Source of the DNA: Trichosphaerium sp. ATCC 40318
Taxonomy: Eukaryota > Discosea > Flabellinia > Trichosidae
NCBI GenBank assembly: GCA_038496445.1
Contig: JALMLS010000564.1
Span: 310,001 to 374,000, forward strand
Direction: 5' to 3'
Length of the DNA stretch: 64,000 bases
The translations under genes were made by a program, and so were the position numbers. Shown piece after piece: positions 12,018 through 22,667 of the stretch (the stretch's first letter is position 1; each line of letters starts with the position of its first letter). The notes under the pieces were generated by a model, which was not told the DNA's origin, did not search any database, and was given only the letters and a program-made list of their open reading frames with translations.

Positions 12018-14319
12018 CTACGACATTACTTTTGCCTTCTGTTTGGTCCTCTCCCTGTCAATGTACATGGCCTTTAAGGACAATGCTAATACGTAAACAG
12101 TTAGTAACGAAAGGTAACAAAAAAAACACAAATTATAAACCAAACGAACCTTTTGTCTTGTCAATGACTTGTTGGTAAATAGAGGATTGAGAGTTACCCA
12201 TGATAACGTTATTCTCTTGGGAGTCAATCTTGGCATCGAGTCTAGCATTTCTAAAACGGAAAAAAGTGAGTACACCGGGCAATGTCTCCGCACAAGCGAA
12301 ATGTCAAAAAAAACTGTTTTGTTTCATTTTTTTGTGCTTTTCTTTTTGGTTGTTGGACTCAGTCAGTAACGTAGATATCGACATGGCATCAATTCCGTCC
12401 GCCCGTTCGCAATGCATCATAGTCCAACAACCAAAAAAAAGAAACGAACAGTGGGTTTCTGTGACAGAAAAAAAAAGAAATCATACCTGATGAGGTTTAC
12501 AATCCATCTTTCAGCTTCATCCTTGTTCATGTTTAATTTTTCAGAAAGCATGCCAATATCAATACAACTGTGTATCTTACAGTACAACTCAAAAATGAGA
12601 AGTCTTGCGTTCTCGATGAAGTCTGTTTTGCATGTTTGCAAAAAGTAGTCTGTGTCGAGCAACTGTTCAAAGATGTGAGTAAATAGCAAGCGCGTAGATA
12701 AAGGTTTTTTTTTGTTTTGAAAAAACTCTACAAATACTCAGAACACTAGTTGTGCGTCATATAAACTCAGATGAGCTGGGTGTAATTCATCACGTAAAGC
12801 AAGGCTACAAAAAAGAAACACAAAAAAAATTCAAACAAAACAATTCTACGTAAAGTTTCGTTTTGTTGGGTTTTTTTTGTACCTCTTCACACTCCTTTAA
12901 CTTCTTTTGTGCTTCCTCAAAATCGAAGTTTACATAAAGAGCCGATACGAACTCAGTCAAAGGATCACTGTAGTTACGTTGTTCTTGTTTGATGACCTAA
13001 ACATTTCATGAGAAACCCAACGAACGAAATCAAGTTTTTTTTTTTTACCTCTACTAAGTTCTTCAAGAAGTTTCTTCTCTTTTTGTAAGTAACAACTGCA
13101 GCTGTCAAATACCGTAAGATATGTGGGCAAGCTGTTTGTATTGTGTTCAAATAGCGACTAAGATAACAGTTAAGCTGGTTTCAACAGCAAAATGAATTGA
13201 AACAAAAAATCAATATTTTGTTGTGAAAGAACTCTACAAAAATCAGAACACTAGTTGTGCGTCATATAAACTCAGATGAGCTGGGTGTAATTCGTCATGT
13301 AAGAAATAGACTTCAAAGATAAAAAATAATCGTTTTGAAAACAAATCAACTATCGACTACGGAAACTCGTTTCAAACAAAAAACATACCTGTCAGCAAAT
13401 AGCCATTCAACCATTGAAGTACGTCCCTCACGGGTGAGTACAAGTACAAATAAACTCCAGTGGATTAACCAAGTACGTTGGTGAAGTTGTTCAACAGGGC
13501 TGCTAAAGCTCTAAACAGATCAACGTTAGCATCTTTAAGCGTTATTTTCGTGTTTGAAAATGGTTTACCATTGAATCAACTACTGATCGCAAAGCTTCCA
13601 TTGCAGCTGTAGCGTGAGCTAATTTTTGAGTGTCTACGTCCTCACGATCAAGAACCAAAATGCTTGAGGCGAATTTTCCCCAAAGTACTGAAACAGACTC
13701 TTCACCGTCAGGTAGAAGCATGTGCAAGTAGTGGAGATACTTATTAAGCGTTTAGCGTGAGAAAATCATTCATGTCGTACATTGAAAGCTCTAGGGTAGT
13801 CTCCCGCTTGGAATAGCGCTTTGGCGAATACTTTAGTGTTCTCAGCGTCTTCAGCTGTAATCTAACGAAAGTTACATCGAAATTTTATTTAAAATGATAG
13901 TGTGCGGTGCGTACGTTCTCTGTTTTTAAGTGGGCAAGCGTAAAAGAGTTGGCATCGATCAAACGTTGTACTTCAGCGCTATCGTCGAATAATGTAACCA
14001 ACTTTTTGGCGTTCGTGAGGAGGTCATTTAAACGTGTTTTAACAGAACCAGCTCTATCCATCATCTCTACCAAAGGTTATTTTACAGATGCGTAATTATG
14101 AAAATAATAACCTTTTGGAGCCTCTTGGCCTGCATTTAACTCTTTAAACACCATTATGGCGTATTGCATAATATCGGTTTTTGTGAGCAGAGCGAGCTTC
14201 GCTTTTCCAATATCCTCACTTGGGTACAATGCTTTTGCTTCTAAATGAACAAGCAAAGGCAATACTAAATGCCTATCCAAGTATTGCCCCAGCGTTTTAG
14301 TGAGATCCCACTGCGCCAT
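12018..14319 (-). CDS. EIF3E: Translation initiation factor eIF3 subunit e (INT6)
   Basis: A multi-exon gene for the PCI-domain subunit eIF3e, part of the eIF3 complex that assembles 43S pre-initiation complexes. The N-terminus [19 protein letters not shown] matches the family start. Later come [69 protein letters not shown] and the winged-helix end [19 protein letters not shown]. Two introns, between ..WLFADS and RYLNTIQ.. and between ..KECEE and ..DTDYFL.., are over 200 nt, against about 50 nt for the rest. Each contains a near-identical snoRNA-like element, listed separately. The C-terminal exon ends KQKAKVMS. The start was chosen by homology to the conserved MAxxDLT opening. Confidence 0.93.
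12733..12798 (-). ncRNA. Candidate C/D-box snoRNA, eIF3e intron copy 2
   Basis: On the minus strand this element has box C GTGATGA (12787-12793), box D CTGA (12738-12741), an internal D' CTGA and a C'-like ATGACGC. A short terminal stem GUA/UAC closes it. It lies inside an eIF3e intron, the usual place for such genes. The segment before D' (ATTACACCCAGCTCAT) is antisense to UGAGCUGGGU, part of the conserved 3' domain of large-subunit rRNA (10 contiguous pairs). That suggests a 2'-O-methylation guide. The segment before box D (CACAACTAGTGTT) has no target I recognise. The core is identical to the other copy over 51 nt. Confidence 0.7.
13234..13303 (-). ncRNA. Candidate C/D-box snoRNA, eIF3e intron copy 1
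   Basis: This is the paralogue of the element at 12733-12798, with two differences in 60 nt. Both differences fall at or beside box C, which here reads ATGACGA (13292-13298) rather than the RTGATGA consensus. Box D is CTGA (13243-13246), and D' and both guide segments are unchanged. A terminal stem UUACA/UGUAG can form. It sits in the other long eIF3e intron. The weaker box C means this copy could be the less active one. Confidence 0.65.
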
Positions 14320-14608
14320 GCTGTGATAGAGATAAACAAATATTTGCACACAGAAATAAGCGAGAAATTATTGCAGCAAGTCACGCGTTTTCATAACTCG
14401 TCTAACACCTTTCCTCCTACCACCGGCGGTACATAACGCACTTCGTAACAAAACATACAGCAGATTTAAACAAGATTAATAAAATCAAAGTTATTATATT
14501 ACAGTGAAAAGAAAAAGCGGTTCGGTAATTGTTGTGAGGTGGTACAATGATTTTTCTCTACAAAGAATGACTTAACAAACAATACGGGAAAAAAAAAATG
14601 GCATACAT

Positions 14609-16308
14609 CTAACGATTGAGTGACGCCACAGCTGCCAATAGAGCCTTTCGTTGTCCTAATTGAAAGTGTCAACTACAATAGAAATGACTTCTCTTGGTCA
14701 GACTTACCAGGCACTGTAATATCCAAAAGATCAAGATCTTCCTCGTCAATAGTGCCAATGAGTTCCATAGAATCATAACCACCAGCAAAAAAAGCGTCAG
14801 CTAAGCTGACAAACCCTGCATCGCGTAACCACGCTGACACACCATCCTTCCCACTTGGATACGCTAAATCAACATTAATTACAAAATAACTTCTCAATCT
14901 CTCGTACACTTAGCGCCACGTGTTGCATGAGTGCCATTCGACTTTGGTGCTATAAAAATAGTTAGTACGAGTTGTAGTATTAAGTGATGTACCTCTAGCT
15001 TGAGATTGAAATATGTCTTGTTGCGCAGCTTCTTTCCGTTGCCATTCCAGTTCCCTAGCGCCAAAGTAAGAAATGAAACAAAACAATAGCCCACCTTTGT
15101 TGTTGTTCTCTAGCTATTTGAGATCTCTGAGCTTCAAGTTTAAGGCGCTCTGCTTCTAGAGCCTCTCGTTGTTTTTGTTCGGCCTGCTGCACTTCTTGTT
15201 TTGCGGATTGTTGGAAGGAAACGACTTCATCTTTAGCTCTTCGCTTTTCTTCCATAATACGCCGGCGGTCTTCCTATTTGAAACATTATACATGACGAAG
15301 CTTTCAAAAGGGTCTTACCTCAATTTTGCGACGCTCTTCTTGGAGCATGATCTGTTGTTTATCAGCCGCTACTTTCTTCTTCATAGCTTCCAATTTCAAC
15401 CTCTCTTGATCCAAGGTCTGTCGTGCTTGAAGCTTTTTACGTTCGTCTTCGATACGCTTGTGTATTCCATCACGTTCTTTTTCGAGTGTCTTTCTCAAGG
15501 CAGCTACTTCTCGCCTCTCTTCTTGAAGTTGCTCTGTCAACCTTGACATTGCATTAAAATTTTGACATGAAAAAAATTCTTACTGTCTAAACAATGCCAG
15601 TTCTTTTTGAGGTCTCTCTTTGGCTTCTCTTAACAACTGCTCATATGATGACTGTACATTCTCTCTTGCTTGTTCGGATTGCAATCTTTAAAACAATTGA
15701 GCCAAACATATCGCTATTGGAGAGTGTTAAGTACCTTTCATTGTGGAGTTTTTTTAACTCTTCTTTCATTGTAATAAAATCATCCTGCATTTTTTGTTTA
15801 TCTTGCTCAACTCTTTGTTGATACTCATCGAATTGTTGCCTCATAGCTTCAAACTTAAGACGGAAAATATTCCACAAATCCTCTTCACGTTTTTTCGTTT
15901 CATCAGCATTTTTTTCGAGTTGGTCAGTGACAGCTTTTTCCATCATACGTTCGATTTTTTCAAGTCTAGTGGGCTGATAAGCGTCATTTCTGAAAAAAAA
16001 ATTAAAAAGGTCACGCACTTAGTACCAAGTTTGTCTTTGAGCCAGTCTTTTACACCTTTGTTCATTTTAGCGTTTGCTTGGATATCTGCCTTTAATTCGC
16101 TTACTTCGCTGTCAACATGGTCTGTAATTTGGGTGAATGGCACATTTTAAAATGGTGGGGTACCTTTCATACGCTCCAGCGCTGGTCTGAAGTTGTTTTT
16201 GACCCATACGCCAATCTTTTCGATTTTAACAGTGTTTTCCTGTACCCCACTCTTCAATTCGTTAGCGTCCTTCGCTAACGTGCGTAATAACTTCGTTTTG
16301 GACTCCAT
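14609..16308 (-). CDS. Long coiled-coil protein with C-terminal SAM domain
   Basis: A multi-exon gene. The N-terminus (MESKTKLLRTLAKDANELKSG) leads into amphipathic helices. A long Glu/Gln/Lys/Arg-rich coiled coil follows, covering most of the protein (for example KLKEELKKLHNER-like heptads, RLTEQLQEERREVAALRK, RIEDERKKLQARQTLDQE). The last about 65 residues form a SAM domain: VSAWLRDAGFVSLADAFF, YDSMELIGTIDEEDLDLL, then RKALLAAVASLNR before the stop. SAM domains mediate oligomerisation, and with a coiled coil the protein is likely a scaffold or cytoskeletal linker. I cannot tie it to a named family. Open frames on the opposite strand here are Phe/Leu-rich shadows of the coiled coil. Confidence 0.8.
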
Positions 16309-16494
16309 AATCGCGCTACCAAATAATTAAAGTGTCTACAAGAAAATTATTTGGATTGTTCTACAACGAAATAGCTCATTACAAATGTACCTGCGTGGTG
16401 GTCTCTTGATGGCGTTTTTTGAGGCTTTGTAAGCGGACGGTCAGTATAAGTAAACGTCACTAAAATTGTTTGTCAAATCGAGCTTGATTAGAAG

Positions 16495-17666
16495 ATGCAG
16501 TTCGTTTACAATTATTTAAAAGACGAACTAAAAGTTTTTCTAACATGCATTACGTTTTTGACAAGAATACCTGGTCCTAAATGGGTGGGACACGATCCTG
16601 ACTATCTTGCAAGGAGTACACTGTATTTCCCAGTTTTAGGTACGGAGAAATGGCTCTATACACCTGTTTTACGCATAAGTAGGCGTGATTGTCGCTTTCT
16701 GGGGCTCTGCGTTTTATTTTATCGGTCATTTGGGTTGGTCGCCTCTTATAGGTGCATGTATGTGCACAGCATCTACAGTATGGCTCACAGGCGCTTTTCA
16801 TGAAGGTACACCAACTTTACACTGTTTTCTCAACTTTTATTGACATAAAATCAACAAGACGGTCTTGGAGACACTTGTGACGGATTCGGCGGTGGCTGGG
16901 GTAAAAAACAAATCTTGACCATCATGACAGATAGCAGACTTGGAACGTATGTTATTTTTTCAAGAAGCGTTACTGTTCCCAATTTGACAGTTTTTTATTG
17001 TTACGTTTAATATTAATCCTGTCCTCAGTTATGGTTGTATTGGTCTCTTACTTGTTGTAACTATGAAAATTCAAGCTTTAACTCATATGCCAAGTGCGTA
17101 ATCTCACTACCTATCAGTCAAGTACCTTTTTTCTTATATTTTACTTGACAGGTATTGACATGGCTATTCGTGCTTTGATAGCTGGACATGTCCTAGCCAG
17201 ATGGTGTTGTATTCCATTAATACATTTTTTGCCATATGCTGTGGAGGAAACAGATAAGGGAAGCTTCCTTAGGTAAATAGTATAGACTGGGTCTCTTTGC
17301 TAAACTTTTTTTTTTTGATTAGACGTTCATTCATGGGCTCCGCTACACCTTTGAGGATACTCCTCGTTTCCATTCAATCTGTAATATTTGTATCCCTTGC
17401 ACTACAAAATATACCTCAGATTATAGCAGTATTAGCAATGGCTGTATTCATAACAGTAGTTGCTAGATACTACTTTTATTCCGTATTACAAGGGTACAAA
17501 ACGAAATCAGATTTCACTTTCAAATCTAATTCTATGTAGTTTTACTGGGGACAATTTAGGAGCGTGCAACCAGATCGTTGAGCTTGCAACTTATATGGTT
17601 CTCACATTCTCTTGTTCACGCGCTATGAATACACTACAAGAGTATAACCTCATAACATACTTGTAA
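16495..17666 (+). CDS. cobS: Cobalamin synthase CobS (adenosylcobinamide-GDP ribazoletransferase)
   Basis: A multi-exon gene for the integral membrane enzyme joining adenosylcobinamide-GDP to alpha-ribazole(-phosphate) in the last steps of B12 assembly. The N-terminus has FLTRIPGP. The catalytic signature [18 protein letters not shown] is followed by [11 protein letters not shown] and a multi-pass hydrophobic body, and the C-terminal [13 protein letters not shown] is typical of CobS. Several spliceosomal introns interrupt it, so it is a resident nuclear gene and not bacterial contamination. In eukaryotes that lack de novo synthesis, CobS serves lower-ligand remodelling of scavenged corrinoids. 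No other corrinoid gene lies nearby. The gene may descend from a bacterial transfer. Confidence 0.9.
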
Positions 17667-17845
17667 AGTATTATAACTTTTTTTGGCCGGGTTATTGTAT
17701 TAATAAAGCACAAAGGAGAATAATTCTATGTATACCTTACGCAAGGTGAAGTATAATGCTATAAGATAAAACAGTGACATAAAGTTACTCTCAGTGTTGG
17801 ATTGTTTGCTGGATGCTACAGAACATACCAAAGAATACCAGTGGA

Positions 17846-17916
17846 GAGCCAATGGTGTAACGGAAGCACATGGCATTGAAGGTGCTACGGTTCAGGTTCG
17901 ATTCCTGGTTGGCTCA
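17846..17916 (+). tRNA. tRNA-Phe (GAA), tentative
   Basis: The acceptor arms GAGCCAA and TTGGCTC pair over 7 bp. A 4-bp D arm has loop AACGGAA. The anticodon stem TGGCA/TGCTA encloses the 7-nt loop TTGAAGG, giving anticodon GAA with U33 and G37. A 5-bp T arm encloses TTCGATT. It is short (70 nt plus discriminator A) and has no intron. The structure is good. The isotype rests on the loop alone. Confidence 0.8.
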
Positions 17917-17924
17917 CATACTTA

Positions 17925-18010
17925 GCAGAGGTGCTCGAATTGGTTAATGAGGCTGTGTTCAGGACACAGTGTGGTAAAGCCACGTGTGGGTTCGAATCCC
18001 ATTCTCTGCA
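17925..18010 (+). tRNA. tRNA-Leu (CAG)
   Basis: The acceptor arm GCAGAGG pairs with the 3' end before A18010. The anticodon stem encloses TTCAGGA, giving anticodon CAG. The long variable arm (TGTGGTAAAGCCACG region) is that of a type II tRNA, consistent with leucine. The T loop TTCGAAT is canonical. It follows the preceding tRNA by 8 bp. Confidence 0.88.
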
Positions 18011-18134
18011 TTTTTTTTTATCCTATATCTGTGACAGATATTGCGTTGCATATGACGTAGGTGGAGTATTCACACGGAGTAAAATAGGTCAAAAAAAAAA
18101 AAAAGCTTCCCATTTTTTAGCTTCTCAAAGTGCT

Positions 18135-18218
18135 ACCGTCTGTGGTGTAGGGGTATCATGCCAGAACATTCCTTTGAGTATGGCGAGGCGACCCGGGTTC
18201 GAATCTCGGCTGACGGAA
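18135..18218 (+). tRNA. tRNA-like gene, isotype unresolved
   Basis: About 82 nt, with an acceptor stem (CCGTCTG against CTGACGG, one mismatch), D-arm-like GTGTAGGGGTATCAT and an excellent T arm (CCGGG, loop TTCGAAT, CTCGG). The anticodon region is anomalous. GCCA pairs with TGGC around a 17-nt loop, which suggests a short intron of about 8-10 nt or an unusual arm, so the anticodon cannot be assigned. A tRNA cluster is the natural context. Confidence 0.6.
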
Positions 18219-18446
18219 ATACTTTTGCAAGGACTGTCATTCTTCACTGTGAGCTTCTTAGTGGTTTGCTGAATAAGATTGTATATGGTGTTTGCAAAAA
18301 GCACGTGAGATACGTTGCTTTTCTTTCTGCCACCAAAGACCTATTATATCTCGACCGTTTAAGATGAACGTGGCCGTCAATTTTTGCAAACTTGTGCACA
18401 CTTAGTATGGTCAGCTTAAACTTCTCTTTTAGTTTATTTCGGGTGG

Positions 18447-19654
18447 ATGGAATCACAACTGTTCAATTTAATACAAACAGGGTCCCTACAGCGCGTTGAG
18501 GCGCTATTACGTGGTAACTCAACTATTGATGTAAACTCGCAAAATAGCTCTGGACAGGTACGGTAAAGTGGTATATAGCGTAATTAGCATAATATCTAGA
18601 CACCATTGTACTGGGCTGCCGAATGTGATACCAGCGGCATAGCAGAACTGCTCATTGCAAAAGGGTAATGCCTATTACGGCGTTGGTAGGCCTAACCACA
18701 AATAATAGAGCACGTTTGGACATTCCAGAAAACTACGGATTTACACCACTTCATCTGGCTGCTTTCCTTGGCAAATCTGCTACTGTTGAGGTATTTTTGA
18801 AGCAAAACGTAAACCCAAACACGCGTACGTATCGCATCATCTTACAAGCGTAATATTCGCCTAGAGAATAAGAGTGGCTCAACTCCGCTACACTTGGGTT
18901 GCAAGAACGGACATTTGGGATGTGTAAAGCTGCTTTTGGAAGTACACAATTACCTTTAGATAAAATTGTTATTAAACAGACTGCAGGCTAGTGCAAACGT
19001 ACTAATAAAGGATAAAAAAGGTAATACACCACTACACTATGCAAGAGATAGAGGTATTCGTGAACTAGTAGAAGCCAGTATAAAAATACAGATTAGCAAA
19101 ATGAACGAACTGTTGGGTACCTACATTTAATATTAGTCATGCAATAACATACTGTGACTCATATTTATGCTAAGGCATCAATGACTCCAACAGAGGGGAG
19201 ACCCCAAGAGAGAAAAAAATGTACATAACAATTTATTTGATTGTTTGAATCGTTGATTGTTGACACTTGTTCAGGCTTAAAGTGATAGATTTACTACAAG
19301 CAAAGGTTAAAGTTGAGGAAGACCGTAGAGTAGACGCTAGTAACAAACTAATCAATGACAAAAAAGACGAGATACGCAACCTTAAAGTACATCTCTCTTT
19401 TGATTTTGTGTTTATTTGAAAAAAAAACTAACTGCCTTTCTTTGTAGTTGCAACACATTGAGAATATTCGACAAATGCGTGAAAAAAATGAGAGACAAAT
19501 AGAGCAGCTCCAATTAATTCAACATAGAGAACTTGACCGTCTTGGCAAAGAAACTAAAAAGCCGGGTTCAAACATTGAGTCTTTGTGTAGCACAGAGCTC
19601 GCGGATACTCTCACTCAGCTGCTAAATGATGGTTTGTTAGTGTCGGCAGTATAG
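18447..19654 (+). CDS. Ankyrin-repeat protein with C-terminal coiled coil
   Basis: A multi-exon gene. From MESQLFNLIQTGSLQRVEAL it encodes about four ankyrin repeats with the characteristic TPLHLAAF / STPLHLGCKNGHLGCVKLLL / NTPLHYARDRG pattern. A charged coiled-coil region follows (LLQAKVKVEEDRRVDASNK, QHIENIRQMREKNERQIEQ), then a short tail ending LLNDGLLVSAV. Ankyrin repeats bind partner proteins. No enzymatic domain is seen, so it is probably an adaptor. Intron phases keep the repeats in frame. The specific orthologue is not identifiable. Confidence 0.82.
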
Positions 19655-19710
19655 ACACATGATGACATCTTATGTCAGTATGACAGAGAAGACTTTGTCG
19701 GCGTTTGTAA

Positions 19711-19902
19711 TTAAAAGAAAAAAGTTTGTTGGCACTTTTTTTTTTGGTCCCGTTGAGTATTTCTTGTTGTTTTGTACGTCTCAATAGTTGCGCGAGGTAG
19801 CGTAGGGAAGGCATGGGAACTATTTCACCAACAGAAATGTATGTGATAATTTCTTTAGCGTTAAAATACTTACTTTCGTAGAAACCACATCAGCGTTGTC
19901 AT
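19711..19902 (-). CDS. Possible small two-exon gene, unrecognised
   Basis: An ATG frame at 19902 (MTTLMWFLR) runs into a consensus GTAAGT donor. The frame resumes after an AG about 55 nt on and ends at 19711, about 46 residues in all. The product is basic, with an N-terminal hydrophobic-aromatic stretch. It is convergent with the ankyrin gene. Only the neat splice signals support it. Confidence 0.28.
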
Positions 19903-20301
19903 TCTGTCAGCGTGCGGGATATTAGCATTTTGTTTAATAGCTGTAACCATCTATCATGTATTTTATACGTATTACTGGTCAAAGAGGCATTATTTTGAGC
20001 GTTTGACGTAATATACGCGCTCTAAACGAATGTAAAAAAGCTGCTACGTTGTAGCGCACGCTGTGAACGCGTTGTACTGCACAAGCGCAATAAACACTTG
20101 TATAATTGTAATGTGTTTCCATAGCATGGAGAAAATCGGCATTTAGCGCCACTTTCCAAACTAGCATGTAATTCTTATGGTTTGGATCTGCTTTTGCTCT
20201 CTGCGCACGTATGAATACGTGCTACACGTATACAATGGGCAGATTGTGCATTGAATTGACAGCTGTCAACATGTTTCTTTAAAAGCGTCAAAACACACTA
20301 A
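19903..20301. other. Intergenic, upstream of the ACMSD gene
   Basis: About 400 bp without a convincing gene. Short G+C-richer inverted repeats occur around 20050 (for example GCGCACGCTGTGAACGCG). A minus-strand open frame here has no ATG start at its first codon and no recognisable content. Confidence 0.35.
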
Positions 20302-22099
20302 ATGGCAACGGATAAGAAGTTTTACAAGATAGATATGCATACGCACATCCTACCAGAGAATATACCCAACTGGAAGGAAGATTTTGGTTATGGCGGGTTT
20401 ATACAGCTAGAACATCACAAACAAGGATGGGCAAAGATGATGGTGCACTCATTAAAAATAATGTGAGCTAACTTTTGTAAATAGAAGGACACTGGGCAAT
20501 TCTTTAGAGAAATTGAATCAAATTGCTGGGATCCTGTTGCTAGGATGAAAGATATGGATGAAACCGGCGTAGACGTACAAGTTATTTCAACAGGTAAAGT
20601 TTAAACGTTTTTTTTTGTTCAAACGATGCTGTTAGTATTTATACTAACCCCCTTTAGTGCCAGTGATGTTTAGGTACCTCCCAATAAATTTAATTAACGG
20701 CTGAAGTTAACGGAATTTCAAGTTATTGGACAGAGCCCGTACATGGCCTTGAAGTCTCTAAATTTTTAAACGACGACGTTGCAAAGACATGTGCAAAGCA
20801 CCCAGACCGTTTTGTCGGTTTAGGTACTCTACCTATGCAAGCGCCCGATCTTGCCGTAAAAGAATTACGCAGATGCGTCAACGTACGCATCAACTGGCCT
20901 TTACAATAAAATCCTAAACGAATCTAGGAGCTTGGATTAGCAGGCGTTCAAATCGGTAGTCACGTAAATAAATGGAACTTGAACGCTCCTGAACTGTTTC
21001 CAATCTTTCAGGTAAGCATTAAAGCCATTTAGAAAAAAAATTAATCATTTTAAATCAAACTTCTCTAAAATTCGTTGTTATTGGTATTCACGCTTATAAA
21101 GCGCTTGTACTATTTTTTTAAAGTATGTGTGGGTGTGTATTTGGATTAACTTTTTACGTAGGAAGCTGAAAAACTTGGTACATCAATTCTAGTACACCCA
21201 TGGGAAATGATGGGTTTTGATGACATGCCAGAGTACTGGTTGCCATGGTACGTTTTCGAATCAACCTTTTTATGAGTTTACACAATGCTATCGTGGTTAC
21301 CTTGGTACCTATGGCGTTTTTAAGGGAAATGGAGATGTTATAATGTAAATGCAAACTTGTTTGTTAATGTATTTTTTTAGGCTTGTTGGTATGCCAGCAG
21401 AAACATCTCGTGCTATTTGTTCAATGATTTTTGGCGGTGTTTTCGAAAAGTAAGAATCCACACTTTACTTTACAATAGCTTTAGAAATTTAAGGCACCTG
21501 TGCATAATTTTTTTTGAAGTCATTTGATTTTTCGCGTTTGACATTTCACATTGTTTTTTTTGTTCTAAATTTTTTGTTTTTAGGTTACCAAACCTAAAGG
21601 TAGTCTTCGCACATGGTGGAGGTTCATTTCCAGCAACTATTGGAAGGGTCGAACATGGTTTCAATGTTCGTCCAGATCTTTGTGCTAAGGATAATAAAGT
21701 TGGACCAAGACAATATGTACGGGATACAGTTAAACATTCATATAAATTTGAATTTTTTTGTTGACAATTGTTTTGTAGTTGAAGAGGTTTAAGATTGATA
21801 GTATTCTTCATGACAAGGAGGTTACACGTTTTACTGCAGAATTGGTAGGTAAAGATTCTATACTACTCGGTTCTGACTATCCATTCCCACGTACGACTTT
21901 AATCTTTTTCTTCCTTTTGGTTGTTTGTTTCGGGCTAATTTTTTTGAAAAAAGTTGGTGAGCACGTTCCTGGTAAGTTAATTGCTGAGGAATGCGATTTC
22001 CTAACGGATGAGGAAAAGACGAATATTTTGTCAGAGAATAGTATTGATTTCTTTAAATTGGATAGAAATACGTTGTATAAAAAACCTGGCTGTGAATAA
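20302..22099 (+). CDS. ACMSD: 2-amino-3-carboxymuconate-6-semialdehyde decarboxylase
   Basis: A multi-exon gene for the zinc amidohydrolase-fold enzyme ACMSD. It decarboxylates the kynurenine-pathway intermediate and so limits quinolinate and NAD formation. The metal and active-site motifs are present in order: KIDMHTHILPE (HxH), MKDMDETGVDVQVIST, RFVGLGTLPMQ, GVQIGSHVNKW, SILVHPWEMMG, VFAHGGGSFP and ILLGSDYPFP. The C-terminal helix region follows (LTDEEKTNILSENS). The start MATDKKFYKIDMH was chosen because it directly precedes the HxH strand, as in the family. Three introns near 21012, 21249 and 21452 are 130-150 nt, longer than usual in this window, with no ncRNA that I could recognise. Confidence 0.93.
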
Positions 22100-22667
22100 T
22101 AAAAAAATTGGAAAAGTTTTTTTCTTATACTACACCTCTCAAGCAGCGGTAAAGTGACGTGTTACTCCTACTATATGAAAATACCGTTACAAGTTTATTG
22201 GTTGCCATGTGTTAGTACTCTGTTCGTTGTTTTGTTAGAATGCTTAAGCGGTTTGGTGTTCACTTTTAAGACATGGAGGAGAAATCACTTTTTTCGATTA
22301 AAACAATAATACGCCACAACAGCCTTTTCTGATCACCGATTGGCTTTTTTGGTATGGCTATAGTATCTTCGGCTCATTATTGACCCGAAAAGAGGTGTTT
22401 AGTAACAGTATAGACGTTAACGCCAGCAAGTAGTAACGGCCTGCGGAGAATTAACTCTGACAAGCGATGAGACGTAGATAGAAGCCACCAGCTATGAATA
22501 ATAGACAATGGTACTTTGCGTATTAAAACAATATCAATTCTACATGCTATACGTGTACCAACACTAAATGTAGGCCTAATTGCTACCTCCTTGACTTGCC
22601 ACTTGAAATACAAGTAATAATAGCAGACACTGACGCTGAGGCTTATATAAAATGGCCGTTGCTATGT
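22100..22667. other. Intergenic region
   Basis: About 570 bp. The only notable element is a TATA-like TATATAAA near 22644, some 20 nt upstream of the next start codon. The open frame extending upstream of 22668 begins at TTG and probably includes untranslated leader. Confidence 0.35.

Noticed and set aside
12733-13303. Treating the duplicated 60-nt segments as mutually exclusive exons of eIF3e.
   Set aside because: The flanking exons join in frame to give canonical eIF3e without them, each copy would end in a stop, and they carry C and D boxes.
15169-16150. Plus-strand Phe/Leu-rich open frames that look like membrane proteins.
   Set aside because: They are the complement of a Glu/Lys-rich coiled coil on the minus strand, which produces such shadows.
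18135-18218. Assigning an isotype (Gly, Pro or Gln) to the third tRNA-like gene.
   Set aside because: No arrangement gives a proper 7-nt loop with U33, so the anticodon is left open.
22596-22667. Upstream extension of the MORN-like protein.
   Set aside because: It begins with TTG and spans a TATA-like box, so it is probably promoter and leader.
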